From assembly GCA_009693715.1 (NCBI GenBank), contig SHWT01000004.1:1-46327 (forward strand): 46,327 nt of DNA, given 5' to 3'. The position numbers and the translations under genes were made by a program. The notes beneath the pieces were generated by a model. It saw nothing but the letters and a program-made list of their open reading frames with translations. It had not been told where the DNA came from and did not search any database. Shown piece by piece: positions 32,730-42,166 of this stretch. Numbering within the stretch: the first letter of the stretch is position 1; each line of letters starts with the position of its first letter. This DNA is from Chitinophagaceae bacterium (GTDB taxonomy: Bacteria > Bacteroidota > Bacteroidia > Chitinophagales > Chitinophagaceae).

Positions 32730-34898
32730 TTAAGCCGCACTTGGTTTTTCAGTGTCATCAGCTTCAATAGTTTGTTCAGTAGATGAAACGCTAGCCGGCT
32801 CAGGACTTGCAACGATAGCTTGTTCAAAACTTGCAACGCTAGCCTGTTCTGGAGTAGCGGCAATCACTTGTTCGGTCGAAGCTGCATCAGCCACCGTAGT
32901 TTCCTCGGTAGTGATTTTATTCTTACCTTCTTCTACATCAAAAGTCACCACTTTTTCTTCCTCAAATGGACGGTTTCCAATTAAAGCTTCCACATCACTT
33001 TTATGTAATACCTCTTTGTCTAATAATTCTTTTGCTAATTTTTCTACTTCCGCTTTTTTAGTGGTTAGCAATCCTAAGGTTCTTTGATAAGCAGCATCAA
33101 TCATCTTGCGCACTTCCTCATCAATAATTTTTCCAGTTTCTTCGCTAAAAGGTTTTTGGAAAGTATTTTCTTGAGAAGGATCGTAAAAACTGACGTTACC
33201 AATTTTATCATTCATCCCATAAGTAGTCACCATCGAATAAGCCATCTTGGTGATTTGTTGTAAATCATTAGATGCCCCAGTGGATATGCGACCAAAGAAA
33301 ATTTGTTCTGCAGCACGCCCACCTAAAGTCATACACATTTGATCCGTTAATTGCTCAATCGTATACAAGTATTGCTCCTTGGGTGTGTATTGCGCATAAC
33401 CTAATGCAGCAGTACCACGAGGCACAATCGTTACTTTTAATAATGGATAGGCATGCTCTAAAAACCAACCACAAATTGCATGACCAGCTTCATGATAAGC
33501 AATGACTTCTTTTTCTTCCTTAGAAATAATTTTATTCTTTTTCTCTAATCCACCAATCACTCTATCAATGGCGTCTTGAAAATCTTTCATCTCCACACCC
33601 GTCTTTCCTTTTCTTGCTGCAATCAATGCTGCTTCATTACAAACATTGGCAATGTCAGCACCCGCAAAACCTGGTGTTTGTTCCGCCAATTTATGCACGT
33701 CTAAATTTTCAGAAACTTTAATTGGACCTAAATGCACTTTAAATATTTCCTCACGGCCTTTAACATCAGGACGATCAATGGATATTTGACGATCAAAACG
33801 ACCTGGTCTTAGTAAAGCGCTATCCAATACATCAGGACGATTCGTCGCAGCTAAAATAATAATACCTGTATCTCCACCAAAGCCATCCATCTCCACTAAT
33901 AATTGGTTCAATGTATTTTCACGTTCGTCATTGCTCATCATGGCATTTTTACCACGTGCGCGACCAATCGCATCAATCTCATCAATGAAAATAATACAAG
34001 GTGCTTTTTCACGCGCTTGTTTAAACAAATCACGTACACGACTTGCACCCACACCCACAAACATCTCTACAAAATCAGATCCACTTAAGCTAAAAAATGG
34101 CACTTGCGCTTCACCCGCCATCGCTTTCGCCAATAAGGTTTTACCCGTACCTGGAGGACCGATTAATAATGCCCCCTTTGGAATTTTACCACCGAGTGCT
34201 GTATATTTTTTTGGTTGTTTTAGGAAGTCAACAATTTCCATCACTTCTTCCTTTGCTTCCTCTAATCCTGCAACATCTGCAAAAGTAATATTCACCTTCG
34301 TGCCGCCTTTTTCAAATAAAGTAGCCTTTGATTTTCCAACATTAAAAATACCGCCAGGGCCACCGCCACTTCCTCCGCCGCCGCCCATCTTACGCATCAA
34401 TACCACCCAAACCACAATAATTAAAACAAATGAAAAAATAGTATTTGCTATTGGACCAAACCACTCTCCTTCCTTCACTGTATTTTGAGGAATTTCAGTA
34501 ATTCCTTTTTGCTCATAAAATTTTTGTAAGCGTTCATTGAAACTATTCCAATCTGTAACACTAAACTCAAATAAAGGCACGCCCTTTACTTTGGCTTTGT
34601 CAATTTTTGTTTTTAATTTTTGAACATAAAAATCTTTTCCAATACTATCTGGTTTGATATATACACGAACCAACTCCTTATTTTGTACCAAATCGATACG
34701 CTCCACATCCCCATTAGAAAGCATTACTTGCTTAAACTCCTGTTCAGTCGTAAGACGAATTTCAGGTGCCATTTGAAAAAAACGCGCAGACAATAGAGAG
34801 ATCGCAATTAACCCGTAAATCCAATACAAATTGAACTTAGGTAACTTAGGACCATCACCCAATGGCGAACCTTTCTTTTTTTTATTATCAGGAATCAT
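32730..34898 (-). CDS. ftsH: ATP-dependent zinc metalloprotease FtsH
   Basis: This 722-residue membrane AAA protease has an N-terminal helix (about 24-42), a periplasmic domain, a second helix (about 152-168) followed by a Gly-rich linker, then the AAA domain: Walker A GPPGTGKT (247-254), Walker [15 protein letters not shown] with LLRPGRFDR. The zinc protease site is HEAGH (469-473). It degrades membrane and regulatory proteins. It is longer than the 610-650 residue norm because of an Ala/Glu/Thr-rich tail with five 8-residue repeats after about residue 674. It lies between rsfS and the LUD gene on the same strand. Confidence 0.96.
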   Translation of the reverse strand: MIPDNKKKKGSPLGDGPKLPKFNLYWIYGLIAISLLSARFFQMAPEIRLTTEQEFKQVMLSNGDVERIDLVQNKELVRVYIKPDSIGKDFYVQKLKTKIDKAKVKGVPLFEFSVTDWNSFNERLQKFYEQKGITEIPQNTVKEGEWFGPIANTIFSFVLIIVVWVVLMRKMGGGGGSGGGPGGIFNVGKSKATLFEKGGTKVNITFADVAGLEEAKEEVMEIVDFLKQPKKYTALGGKIPKGALLIGPPGTGKTLLAKAMAGEAQVPFFSLSGSDFVEMFVGVGASRVRDLFKQAREKAPCIIFIDEIDAIGRARGKNAMMSNDERENTLNQLLVEMDGFGGDTGIIILAATNRPDVLDSALLRPGRFDRQISIDRPDVKGREEIFKVHLGPIKVSENLDVHKLAEQTPGFAGADIANVCNEAALIAARKGKTGVEMKDFQDAIDRVIGGLEKKNKIISKEEKEVIAYHEAGHAICGWFLEHAYPLLKVTIVPRGTAALGYAQYTPKEQYLYTIEQLTDQMCMTLGGRAAEQIFFGRISTGASNDLQQITKMAYSMVTTYGMNDKIGNVSFYDPSQENTFQKPFSEETGKIIDEEVRKMIDAAYQRTLGLLTTKKAEVEKLAKELLDKEVLHKSDVEALIGNRPFEEEKVVTFDVEEGKNKITTEETTVADAASTEQVIAATPEQASVASFEQAIVASPEPASVSSTEQTIEADDTEKPSAA
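32760..32879 (-). repeat. Five 8-codon repeats in the ftsH tail
   Basis: The FtsH C-terminus (about 674-713) reads [40 protein letters not shown]. The DNA shows the repeat too, with near-identical 24-nt units such as ACTTGCAACG(A/C)TAGC on the plus strand, suggesting slippage or unequal recombination. Confidence 0.75.
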
Positions 34899-34998
34899 AA
34901 TCGATATTTATTTTTTCGAATGCCCCTAATGAAATCGCTTTAATTTCAACAGGAGCAAATGTTTGTTTTTATAATAACAATGCTTTTATTAAAATAGT

Positions 34999-35403
34999 TT
35001 ACAAGTCATGCATTTTTGTATCCGCGTCACTCCACATTTCCTCTAACCGATAAAAATTTCTGGACTCGGGATGCATAATATGAACAACGATATTAATGTA
35101 GTCAATAAGTAACCATTGCGCAGCGGTTTTGCCCTCACTTTTGTATGCCCATTCGGAACAATTTGTTTTCACTTCATATTCCACATTATCAGCAATTGCT
35201 TTTAATTGTGTGGTATTGTTTGCTTCACAAATGATAAAAAAATCGGTCGTTGCTTCATGAATTTTTCTTAAATCCATGCTAATGATATTTTCGCCTTTTT
35301 TATCCTCAATGGCTTTAATAATGGTTTTGAATATTTTAGCGTTGCGCGTAATTTGAGGTGTCGACGATTTTGGTCGATTTTTTAATGCCGTAAGATGTTC
35401 CAA
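34999..35403 (-). CDS. rsfS: Ribosome silencing factor
   Basis: This 134-residue protein matches RsfS (Iojap): IIKAIEDKKGENIISMDLRKI, TTDFFIICEANNTTQLKAIADNVEYEV, GKTAAQWLLIDYINIVVHIM and the ending ESRNFYRLEEMWSDA. RsfS binds L14 and blocks joining of ribosomal subunits in starvation. The start is a TTG at 35403; no in-frame ATG precedes the conserved core, which begins near residue 27. It is first of the rsfS-ftsH-LUD run and divergent from birA, which also uses TTG. Confidence 0.92.
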   Translation of the reverse strand: MEHLTALKNRPKSSTPQITRNAKIFKTIIKAIEDKKGENIISMDLRKIHEATTDFFIICEANNTTQLKAIADNVEYEVKTNCSEWAYKSEGKTAAQWLLIDYINIVVHIMHPESRNFYRLEEMWSDADTKMHDL

Positions 35404-35472
35404 TGATGCTTTTTATTTATTTGTTATTGCTTTATTAGTCTAAAGATTAATAAATTAAATATTATTCTATGC

Positions 35473-35480
35473 TAACTTTA
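35473..35480 (+). promoter_or_regulatory. Weak -7 box for the birA-selD operon
   Basis: TAACTTTA differs from TAnnTTTG only in the last base. It lies 17 nt before the TTG start at 35497, predicting a leader of about 10 nt. Confidence 0.3.
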
Positions 35481-35496
35481 CAAAAATAGCAATTCT

Positions 35497-36147
35497 TTGT
35501 CACCTGCCACACCAATTATCACATTAGGGGAGCCGCTTATTGAACTGTTTGAAATAGATAGTACCAATATGTATGCCATGGAGCAGATTCATGCCCAAAA
35601 GGCCTTATCTGGCAGTGTGTACCAGACTGATTTTCAAACGAATGGGAAGGGGCAACATGGCCGAATTTGGGAGAGTCAGCGGGGCGAAAACCTACTTTGC
35701 ACCTATATTTTGGAGTTAAATACCCTAAAACAGGGTAAAAATTGGGTCCCAAGCAAGCAGTTGGGTTTCTCGGCAGCCGTGGCCCTGGGGGCGCAGGCTT
35801 TTTTTATGGAATTTGCTGGGGAGGAGACCAAAATCAAAAAACCCAATGATATCTATTGGCGTGACAGAAAGGCAGGGGGCATATTGATTGAAAACATGGT
35901 GCGCGGAACCCATTGGACTTGGACCGTCATTGGGATTGGATTGAATATCAACCAGACCCATTTTTCAAATGAGGCCGGGAATCCAGTTTCCTTAAAACAA
36001 ATTACTGGCAAGGATTGGGATGTAAAAACAATGCAAAAAAAATTAGCGGCGTCATTAAGCGCATCGTTAAATTTATGGTTAACCGAAGGAGAAGCGTTGA
36101 CTTTGCAAAAAATGGAATTACAATTAATTAAAATAATTAGCGAATAA
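35497..36147 (+). CDS. birA: Biotin--[acetyl-CoA-carboxylase] ligase
   Basis: This 216-residue enzyme attaches biotin to carboxylases. The motifs are LFEIDSTNMYAMEQ (substrate Ser/Thr), QTNGKGQHGRIWES (biotinyl-AMP loop), KKPNDIYWRDRKAGGILIEN and VIGIGLNIN. It lacks the N-terminal HTH of E. coli BirA, so it is a monofunctional ligase and not a repressor. The start is TTG at 35497: the next ATG codon falls within or after the DSTN motif, which must be kept. It precedes selD by 11 bp. Codon use in its first half is more GC-rich than its neighbours. Confidence 0.93.
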   Translation: MSPATPIITLGEPLIELFEIDSTNMYAMEQIHAQKALSGSVYQTDFQTNGKGQHGRIWESQRGENLLCTYILELNTLKQGKNWVPSKQLGFSAAVALGAQAFFMEFAGEETKIKKPNDIYWRDRKAGGILIENMVRGTHWTWTVIGIGLNINQTHFSNEAGNPVSLKQITGKDWDVKTMQKKLAASLSASLNLWLTEGEALTLQKMELQLIKIISE

Positions 36148-36158
36148 AGAAAAATACA

Positions 36159-37214
36159 ATGGAATATAAATTAACACAATATTCAAAAGGCGGCGGATGT
36201 GGTTGTAAAATTTCACCAGCCATACTTTCTGAAATTTTAGCTGCGCACAATGTTGGTACTAAAAGTAATGTACCTCAATTGTTAGTGGGGAATGATAGTA
36301 GAGATGATGCTGCGGTTTATCAAATAGATGAAAAAACGGCGGTGATAAGTACCACCGATTTTTTTATGCCGATTGTAGATGATGCATTTTCTTTTGGACA
36401 AATTGCAGCAGCCAATGCTATTAGTGATGTGTATGCCATGGGCGGGAAACCTATATTTGCTTTGGCAGTATTGGGTTGGCCACTCGCTTCACTACCTGCA
36501 AGTGAAGCAGCTAAGGTAATGGAAGGTGCGCGCAAAACCTGTGCTGAAGCGGGTATTGTTATTGCAGGCGGACATAGTATTGATAGTCAAGATCCCATTT
36601 TTGGTTTGGTGGTAAATGGAATTATAGCAATTGAAAATTTAAAAAGAAACGATACTGCGCAGCAAGGTGATGTATTAATATTGACCAAACCATTAGGGGT
36701 GGGTATCATGGCAACTGCACAAAAAAGAGGATTATTAACTGAAGAAGATTTAAAATTTTTAGTTAAACAATTAACTACCATTAACAAAGCCGGAGAAGCA
36801 TTGGGAAAAAGAAAAGACGTGCATGCGATGACCGATGTAACCGGTTTTGGATTATTAGGACATTTAACAGAGATGATGGAAGGAAGTAATTTATCAGCCA
36901 CCCTACATTACAATAAAATTCCGATCATTCCAGCAGTAAGAACTTATATCGCACAAAAAACAATCCCAGGAGCCACCGCGCGTAATTGGAGCTCCTGCAG
37001 TGCAGGTGTGGTTTTTGAGGCAGGCATTGACGAGGAAGAAGCGACCAAATTATTACCCGATCCACAAACCAATGGCGGCTTATTAATCGCAATAGCACCC
37101 CATGCATTACAGGAAGTACAAACTATTTTAAAGGATTTAGGCATTCAATATACCGAGCCTATTGGCAGCTGCAGTGCTGCGATGGAAAAAAGAATTTATA
37201 TCAATAAGGACTAG
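36159..37214 (+). CDS. selD: Selenide, water dikinase
   Basis: This 351-residue enzyme makes selenophosphate from selenide and ATP. The N-terminal catalytic loop is YSKGGGCGCKISP, with Cys at 14 and 16, so this copy uses Cys, not Sec. The ATP-binding parts follow: GNDSRDDAAVYQID, STTDFFMPIVDD, GGHSIDSQDPIFG, TDVTGFGLLGHL and the late DPQTNGGLL. It follows birA with an 11-bp gap. No selA, selB, selC or selenoprotein gene is in the window, so the selenophosphate may serve 2-selenouridine in tRNA (MnmH) or a pathway elsewhere (inference). Confidence 0.95.
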   Translation: MEYKLTQYSKGGGCGCKISPAILSEILAAHNVGTKSNVPQLLVGNDSRDDAAVYQIDEKTAVISTTDFFMPIVDDAFSFGQIAAANAISDVYAMGGKPIFALAVLGWPLASLPASEAAKVMEGARKTCAEAGIVIAGGHSIDSQDPIFGLVVNGIIAIENLKRNDTAQQGDVLILTKPLGVGIMATAQKRGLLTEEDLKFLVKQLTTINKAGEALGKRKDVHAMTDVTGFGLLGHLTEMMEGSNLSATLHYNKIPIIPAVRTYIAQKTIPGATARNWSSCSAGVVFEAGIDEEEATKLLPDPQTNGGLLIAIAPHALQEVQTILKDLGIQYTEPIGSCSAAMEKRIYINKD

Positions 37215-37319
37215 GAATAAAGGAAGGATAGTATGGTACCTAAAAATAGTTGACCAATCATATATGATTACGCGGGGAAATAAAATCAGACTTTTGAGTG
37301 CCTATTATATTGCTGCGAA

Positions 37320-37763
37320 TTATTCAAAAATTAAATGTCCTTTATTTTTGATTTGATCAGGGGTGAGTTCGGCAACCATTTGAACGCCTTTGATGCCGCG
37401 AACTGTTTGTAAAATATCATTTACTTTTTCATCCTCGATCCACTCCCCTCTTATCCACCAAATAAAATCCATGTGTTTGAGCTCGGGCAATAAATATTCC
37501 CCATCAAATTGGTTGTGGTAAACAAAATGCTGAATGGAAGTAGTGGGTTCAGTTCCTTCATACATGGAAAAATAGTAGGTTCTGTTTTTTCTTTTTAAAG
37601 CAATTTCATGATCAGGATTAAACCTGAATTCAAAACCCATGTATTGATTTAATAAAATACAGAATTGATAATTTTTGATAGGCGCAGAAATACCTAAGAT
37701 GCGAGAACCCTCGAAATCATTTTCGTTAATTGCGTCCTGATCTAAAATTAATTTACCGCTCAC
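37320..37763 (-). CDS. IPExxxVDY family protein
   Basis: This 147-residue cytosolic protein fits the Bacteroidota-specific IPExxxVDY family: the naming motif appears as LPELKHMDF in YLLPELKHMDFIWWIRG near residue 95. The early FCILLNQYMGFEFRFN also fits the family. The function is unknown. The start is GTG at 37763, as no ATG is available upstream before the stop. It stands alone, 48 bp upstream of the M28 peptidase gene's stop codon on the same strand. It is a useful phylum marker. Confidence 0.82.
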   Translation of the reverse strand: MSGKLILDQDAINENDFEGSRILGISAPIKNYQFCILLNQYMGFEFRFNPDHEIALKRKNRTYYFSMYEGTEPTTSIQHFVYHNQFDGEYLLPELKHMDFIWWIRGEWIEDEKVNDILQTVRGIKGVQMVAELTPDQIKNKGHLIFE

Positions 37764-37811
37764 TTTATAAATTTATATAACTATCGGCTAATAGCAAGGC
37801 CATCGGCTGTG

Positions 37812-39437
37812 TTAAAATTCAATATTTAATTTCACTTCATCTGTACCTCTCTTATATACAAGTGTTGTTTTATCTGCCTTTTTAAATTTCGAAAGCGCCG
37901 TCATATAACTCATCACATCTACCAACTTATAATCACCCAACTGTACTAATATATCGCCCCCTTTTAAACCCAAACGCTCTGCTAATTTTCCTGGTGTTGC
38001 CCCTTCGATACGAACACCTGTACCAGTAAAAGCATAGTCGGGCATGACCCCTAAACTCACCGTAAATTTATTGCTTTTGCCCATGGAATTTTCACGTGTT
38101 TTTAAAAAATCAAGTTTGCCTGCAGCATCCGTATTTTTAATGATGTTATGTACATATTGAATGATGGATGCTTCGCCTGAATAATTAATTTTATCCCAAT
38201 CATCCGTGGCTTTGTGATAATCACTATGACTGCCAGTAAACATAAACAACACAGGCATATCCTTACGATAAAAACTAGCATGATCGCTAGGACCCGCGCC
38301 AGCACTATCATAATGCGTTAATAAACTAGTTGGTGTTTTAGCCAATACCTCAGCCCATTTTGTTGAAGTACCATACCCACCCACTGTTAGTTTACGTGCG
38401 GTATCGTACCTGCCCACCATATCCAAATTAATCATGTAATTTAAATTGCCCTTATAGGTTGGGTGTTCTAACCAATACTTACTTCCAAACAATCCTAACT
38501 CCTCTCCCGAAAAATGTAGGATTAAATAGTTGTTATTTTTAGGTGATTTTTTCTTTAGTAATTTAGCCAATTCAATGATCGCACTCGTACCACTTGCATT
38601 ATCATCAGCACCATTGCGAATTGCATTACTAATATCTAATGCATTGCGATCTTCATTGTAGCCTAAGTGATCCAAGTGCGCGCCAATAACAACCGTATTG
38701 GTGGCTTTGTTATCAATAAAGGCTGCAACATTATGTGCCGTTCGAGTGGCGTGTTCAAATTCAATGTTCGCATTAATTTTATAAGTATCAATATCATCAT
38801 TGAAATGTTTCAACCAAGCATTCCTTGTAAAATAAACGACTGGGATAGACAAAGACGCGGCAGTATCAAATTTATTAAATTGAATATTGTCGACAAAAGT
38901 TCCTTTGTTATATAAAAATAAAGCGCTTGCACCTTTTGCTTTTACTTCTTTTGTAAAATCAATGATCCATTGATTCAAATCAAAATGCGGATTGGTCACC
39001 GCAGCATCCAATACTTCATTTAAATCCTTGAACCAAACCTGCTTTGATTCATTTAATGCAATCGCTGCATTTGAATTAAATTTTCCTGATCCACTATTGG
39101 ACAATGGAATAAATTCTTTATCATATACAAGTGCTTCACCATTGATGTTCAAAAACGAACCTGCTGTTAAACGCTTTCCTTCATCAATTGGGAATGGTTG
39201 AATATAGCCATCCACACCCATGGGTTGTATCCCCAAAGCTTGGTATTGTGCAACAATATAGTCGACCGCTTTTTGTTCACCTACCGAACCCGCACGACGT
39301 CCTTCAAGATCATCACTTGCTAAATACTTGATATGATTTTGTACATTTTGAATAAGCACTTTATCAGCCTTTGTTAATTTTTGAGCCAAGCCAATAAAAG
39401 GTAACAAAATAAAAACCAACCCGAGTATTTTACGCAT
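37812..39437 (-). CDS. M28 family metallopeptidase with PDZ domain
   Basis: The track start at 39467 is not the best; the ATG at 39437 (MRKILGLVFILLPFIGLAQ) gives a clean Sec signal and 541 residues. The zinc aminopeptidase site is seen in GAHLDHLG, NGADDNASGTSA, HFSGEELGLFGSKYW, NLDMVGRY and a late GPSDHASFY. A protease-associated-like insert lies before it, and a PDZ-like C-terminal domain has GVRIEGATPGKLAERLGLKGGD. It is a periplasmic or secreted aminopeptidase. A TATTTTTG box is 18 nt upstream. Confidence 0.92.
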   Translation of the reverse strand: MRKILGLVFILLPFIGLAQKLTKADKVLIQNVQNHIKYLASDDLEGRRAGSVGEQKAVDYIVAQYQALGIQPMGVDGYIQPFPIDEGKRLTAGSFLNINGEALVYDKEFIPLSNSGSGKFNSNAAIALNESKQVWFKDLNEVLDAAVTNPHFDLNQWIIDFTKEVKAKGASALFLYNKGTFVDNIQFNKFDTAASLSIPVVYFTRNAWLKHFNDDIDTYKINANIEFEHATRTAHNVAAFIDNKATNTVVIGAHLDHLGYNEDRNALDISNAIRNGADDNASGTSAIIELAKLLKKKSPKNNNYLILHFSGEELGLFGSKYWLEHPTYKGNLNYMINLDMVGRYDTARKLTVGGYGTSTKWAEVLAKTPTSLLTHYDSAGAGPSDHASFYRKDMPVLFMFTGSHSDYHKATDDWDKINYSGEASIIQYVHNIIKNTDAAGKLDFLKTRENSMGKSNKFTVSLGVMPDYAFTGTGVRIEGATPGKLAERLGLKGGDILVQLGDYKLVDVMSYMTALSKFKKADKTTLVYKRGTDEVKLNIEF

Positions 39438-39454
39438 AATAGCTGTTTGTGTAA

Positions 39455-39462
39455 CAAAAATA
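39455..39462 (-). promoter_or_regulatory. Putative -7 box for the M28 peptidase gene
   Basis: The minus strand reads TATTTTTG 18 nt before the ATG at 39437, predicting a leader of about 12 nt. A second match on the same strand, TAGCTTTG at 39570-39577, could be an upstream alternative promoter. Confidence 0.45.
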
Positions 39463-39644
39463 AGCAAAGCAGCTAGGAATTAGTAGCAATTTATCAAATA
39501 CCTAATAAGAAAATTAAGCGATGGGCTAAGATTGATCTTGAATAACCCAATGGCGAGGTAGTTGAAATTCAAAGCTATGATTTTAATCATTTTTAGGGCA
39601 GTTCTCAATTTCCTATTTCGTAAGCTATACCCAATCTTAAAAGT

Positions 39645-39652
39645 TAGCTTTG
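39645..39652 (+). promoter_or_regulatory. Putative -7 box abutting the feoB start
   Basis: TAGCTTTG matches TAnnTTTG; its last G is 7 nt before the A of the ATG at 39659, predicting a leaderless or nearly leaderless transcript. No Fur-like palindrome is recognised nearby. Confidence 0.5.
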
Positions 39653-39658
39653 CCCCTC

Positions 39659-41788
39659 ATGAACGCCAGTTTACATATCGCACTTGTCGGGAACCCCAAT
39701 TCTGGGAAAAGCTCCCTATTTAATGCACTCACTGGCCTGCACCAAAAAGTAGGTAATTTCCCTGGCGTCACCGTTGATAAAAAAACAGGTCTAATGGTTA
39801 TAGGCGATCAGCCAACCACTTTAATTGATTTGCCCGGCACCTATAGTTTTTATCCAAAAAGAGAAGATGAATGGGTTGCTTATAAAGTATTGATGGGTGT
39901 TGATCCTGATGTTAAGACAGATGTCATACTATTAATAGCAGATGCGAGTAATTTAAAACGCAACCTACTTTTTTGTAGCCAAATAATAGATTTAAAAATT
40001 CCGGTGGTATTGGCCCTTACGATGAATGACCTTGCTGCAAAAAAAGGAATCAAAATAGATATTGCAGGATTACAAACAGATTTAGGCATCCCAGTAGTAG
40101 CAGTAGATGCTAGAAAAAATAAAGGTTTACAAGAATTAAAAGCAGCATTAAATACAATCATACAAACACCGCGTGCTAAAAATGTCGAAAGTTTTATTGA
40201 CAACAAAGCATTAGCGCCAGAAGCCATCAATGATTTCAAAAAATTATACCCAACATATAGTGAATACACTGCATTACATTATTTAATGCATCACGAAGCA
40301 TTTCCATTAGACGATGAAATGCAACAAACCATTGAGCAAATTGAAATTGATCACAATTTTAATCATACAAAAACGCAAGCGCAGGAAATTTTACAACGCT
40401 ACAGTCGTATACAAGAGATCATGAAAAATCGCGTGGTGGCGCCCGACCCCACTGCGAAAAAGAAAAGATCAGAAAAATTAGATAATATATTTTTACACCG
40501 CGTGGGTGGATACGCTATTTTATTTTCAGTCTTGTTTATTTTGTTTCAGTCCGTTTTTTGGATGGCCAAATTCCCGATGGATGGGATTGAGTGGATATTC
40601 ACCAATGTGACCACCTATTTAAATGCAATACTCCCCAATGTTTGGTGGGCGGATTTACTAGTGAATGGATTGGTGGCAGGGATTGGCGGCATTGTAATAT
40701 TTGTACCTCAAATCATGATCCTATTTGGCTTGATTACATTGCTTGAAGATACAGGATACATGGCGCGTATAAGTTTTTTAAGTGATAGGCTCATGCGTAA
40801 GGTGGGCCTCAATGGAAAAAGTGTAATGCCCATGATTAGTGGATTTGCCTGTGCGGTGCCTGCGATTATGAGTGCGCGTAATATTGAAAATAAAAAAGAA
40901 AGATTACTGACTATCATGGTAACGCCTTTTATGAGTTGCAGTGCAAGATTACCAGTGTACACTATTTTGATATCATTGGTGATTGACGATAAACTATATT
41001 TTGGATTTTTAAGCTTACAGGGATTGGTCATGATGGGATTATATGTAATGGGCATCGTAATGGCATTACTAGCGAGTCTTGTTTTAAAATTATTTATCAA
41101 TATAAAAGAGAAGAGTTATTTTATATTAGAACTACCCTTATACCGCGCGCCTCTGTGGAAAAATGCAGGAACGACAATGATCCAAAAGGCAACCATCTTT
41201 GTAAGAGATGCAGGTAAGGTAATTATCGTCATTAGTTTGTTATTGTGGTTTTTAAGTAGTTACGGACCTGCAGAGAAAATGAAGATGGTGGAAGAGAAGT
41301 ATGCACAACAAATTTCAATTACGAATGGTGCATCAAAGCTGAATAAAGTGCAACAAAAGCAAATGGATCGCGAATACAATACTGAAAAATTAGAAAATTC
41401 CTACGCAGGTATTATGGGTAAAAAAATTGAACCCCTCATTGCCCCATTGGGATTTGATTGGAAAATAGGCATCGCACTAATCACTTCCTTTGCGGCGCGA
41501 GAAGTATTTGTAGGCACCATGGCTACTTTGTATAGTGTGGAGGAGTCGGACAATAGTTCCTTACGTGATAAATTAAAAGCAGCTGTGCGACCTGATGGCA
41601 CCAAGGTATATAGCTTTGCAGCTGCTTTATCTCTTATGATATTTTATGTATTGGCCATGCAATGTATGAGTACACTTGCTGTGGTAAAGCGGGAGACACA
41701 ATCCTGGAAATGGCCCACCATTCAATTTTTTATGATGACCGGCCTCGCCTATTTCATGAGCTGGGCGGTGTATGTACTGGCGAAATAG
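39659..41788 (+). CDS. feoB: Ferrous iron transporter B
   Basis: The track starts at a TTG (39650); the ATG at 39659 gives 709 residues. The GTPase domain has G1 GNPNSGKS (11-18), G2 GNFPGVTVDKK, G3 DLPGTYS and G4 as TMND, where Thr replaces the usual first Asn. The membrane part has the Gate motifs GFACAVPAIMSARN and TPFMSCSARLPVY and a final helix ending in VYVLAK. It imports Fe(II) through the inner membrane. No feoA or feoC is beside it. A TAGCTTTG box ends 7 nt before the ATG. Confidence 0.95.
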   Translation: MNASLHIALVGNPNSGKSSLFNALTGLHQKVGNFPGVTVDKKTGLMVIGDQPTTLIDLPGTYSFYPKREDEWVAYKVLMGVDPDVKTDVILLIADASNLKRNLLFCSQIIDLKIPVVLALTMNDLAAKKGIKIDIAGLQTDLGIPVVAVDARKNKGLQELKAALNTIIQTPRAKNVESFIDNKALAPEAINDFKKLYPTYSEYTALHYLMHHEAFPLDDEMQQTIEQIEIDHNFNHTKTQAQEILQRYSRIQEIMKNRVVAPDPTAKKKRSEKLDNIFLHRVGGYAILFSVLFILFQSVFWMAKFPMDGIEWIFTNVTTYLNAILPNVWWADLLVNGLVAGIGGIVIFVPQIMILFGLITLLEDTGYMARISFLSDRLMRKVGLNGKSVMPMISGFACAVPAIMSARNIENKKERLLTIMVTPFMSCSARLPVYTILISLVIDDKLYFGFLSLQGLVMMGLYVMGIVMALLASLVLKLFINIKEKSYFILELPLYRAPLWKNAGTTMIQKATIFVRDAGKVIIVISLLLWFLSSYGPAEKMKMVEEKYAQQISITNGASKLNKVQQKQMDREYNTEKLENSYAGIMGKKIEPLIAPLGFDWKIGIALITSFAAREVFVGTMATLYSVEESDNSSLRDKLKAAVRPDGTKVYSFAAALSLMIFYVLAMQCMSTLAVVKRETQSWKWPTIQFFMMTGLAYFMSWAVYVLAK

Positions 41789-41837
41789 GTACAAATTACC
41801 CCACTTTATTAAGTATTATTACTTCTTTTCAAATATA

Positions 41838-41871
41838 ATGTGTAATATTACACATGACGGTGTAACATTAC
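41838..41871. promoter_or_regulatory. Tandem palindromic operator upstream of higBA
   Basis: ATGTGTAATATTACACAT at 41838-41855 is a perfect 18-bp palindrome. A second, imperfect copy, GTGTAACATTAC, lies at 41860-41871, 20 bp in phase with the first GTGTAATATTAC. It ends 3 bp before the toxin start. This is typical of antitoxin autoregulation. Confidence 0.75.
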
Positions 41872-41874
41872 TAA

Positions 41875-42153
41875 ATGATTACATCAATAACACATAAAGG
41901 TTTAAGGAAATTTTATGAGGAAGGCGATGCAGCGCTATTAGATAGAAGATATTTAATTAAGATAGAAATGATTATGACAGCTTTAGATGCTATCACTGAA
42001 GACAAAGATATCATAGCGCTAGGAAAAAATATTCATAAACTTAAAGGAGATTATGAAGCATACTGGTCATTAAATATTACAGGAAACTTAAGAATGATTT
42101 TTAAATTTGAAAGACCTAATATTGTGAATTTAAACCTTGTTGATTATCATTAA
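41875..42153 (+). CDS. higB: HigB/RelE-type toxin
   Basis: This 92-residue protein is a HigB-like toxin of the RelE/ParE fold: MITSITHKGLRKFYEEGDA, a helical hairpin, LGKNIHKLKGDYEAYWSLNITGNLRMIFKFE and a final strand VNLNLVDYH. Such toxins cut mRNA on the ribosome. The gene precedes its antitoxin, the usual higBA order, and a palindrome lies 3 bp before its start. The stop codon is 13 bp before the higA ATG. Confidence 0.92.
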   Translation: MITSITHKGLRKFYEEGDAALLDRRYLIKIEMIMTALDAITEDKDIIALGKNIHKLKGDYEAYWSLNITGNLRMIFKFERPNIVNLNLVDYH

Positions 42154-42166
42154 TGAATTTAAAATA

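Noticed and set aside
33931-34488. 185-residue plus-strand ORF over ftsH
   Set aside because: It is fully antisense to conserved FtsH coding sequence, has no domain pattern and is a frame shadow of the Gly/Pro-rich linker.
37162-37356. 64-residue ORF after selD
   Set aside because: Begins inside selD in another frame and ends in the IPExxxVDY gene; no support.
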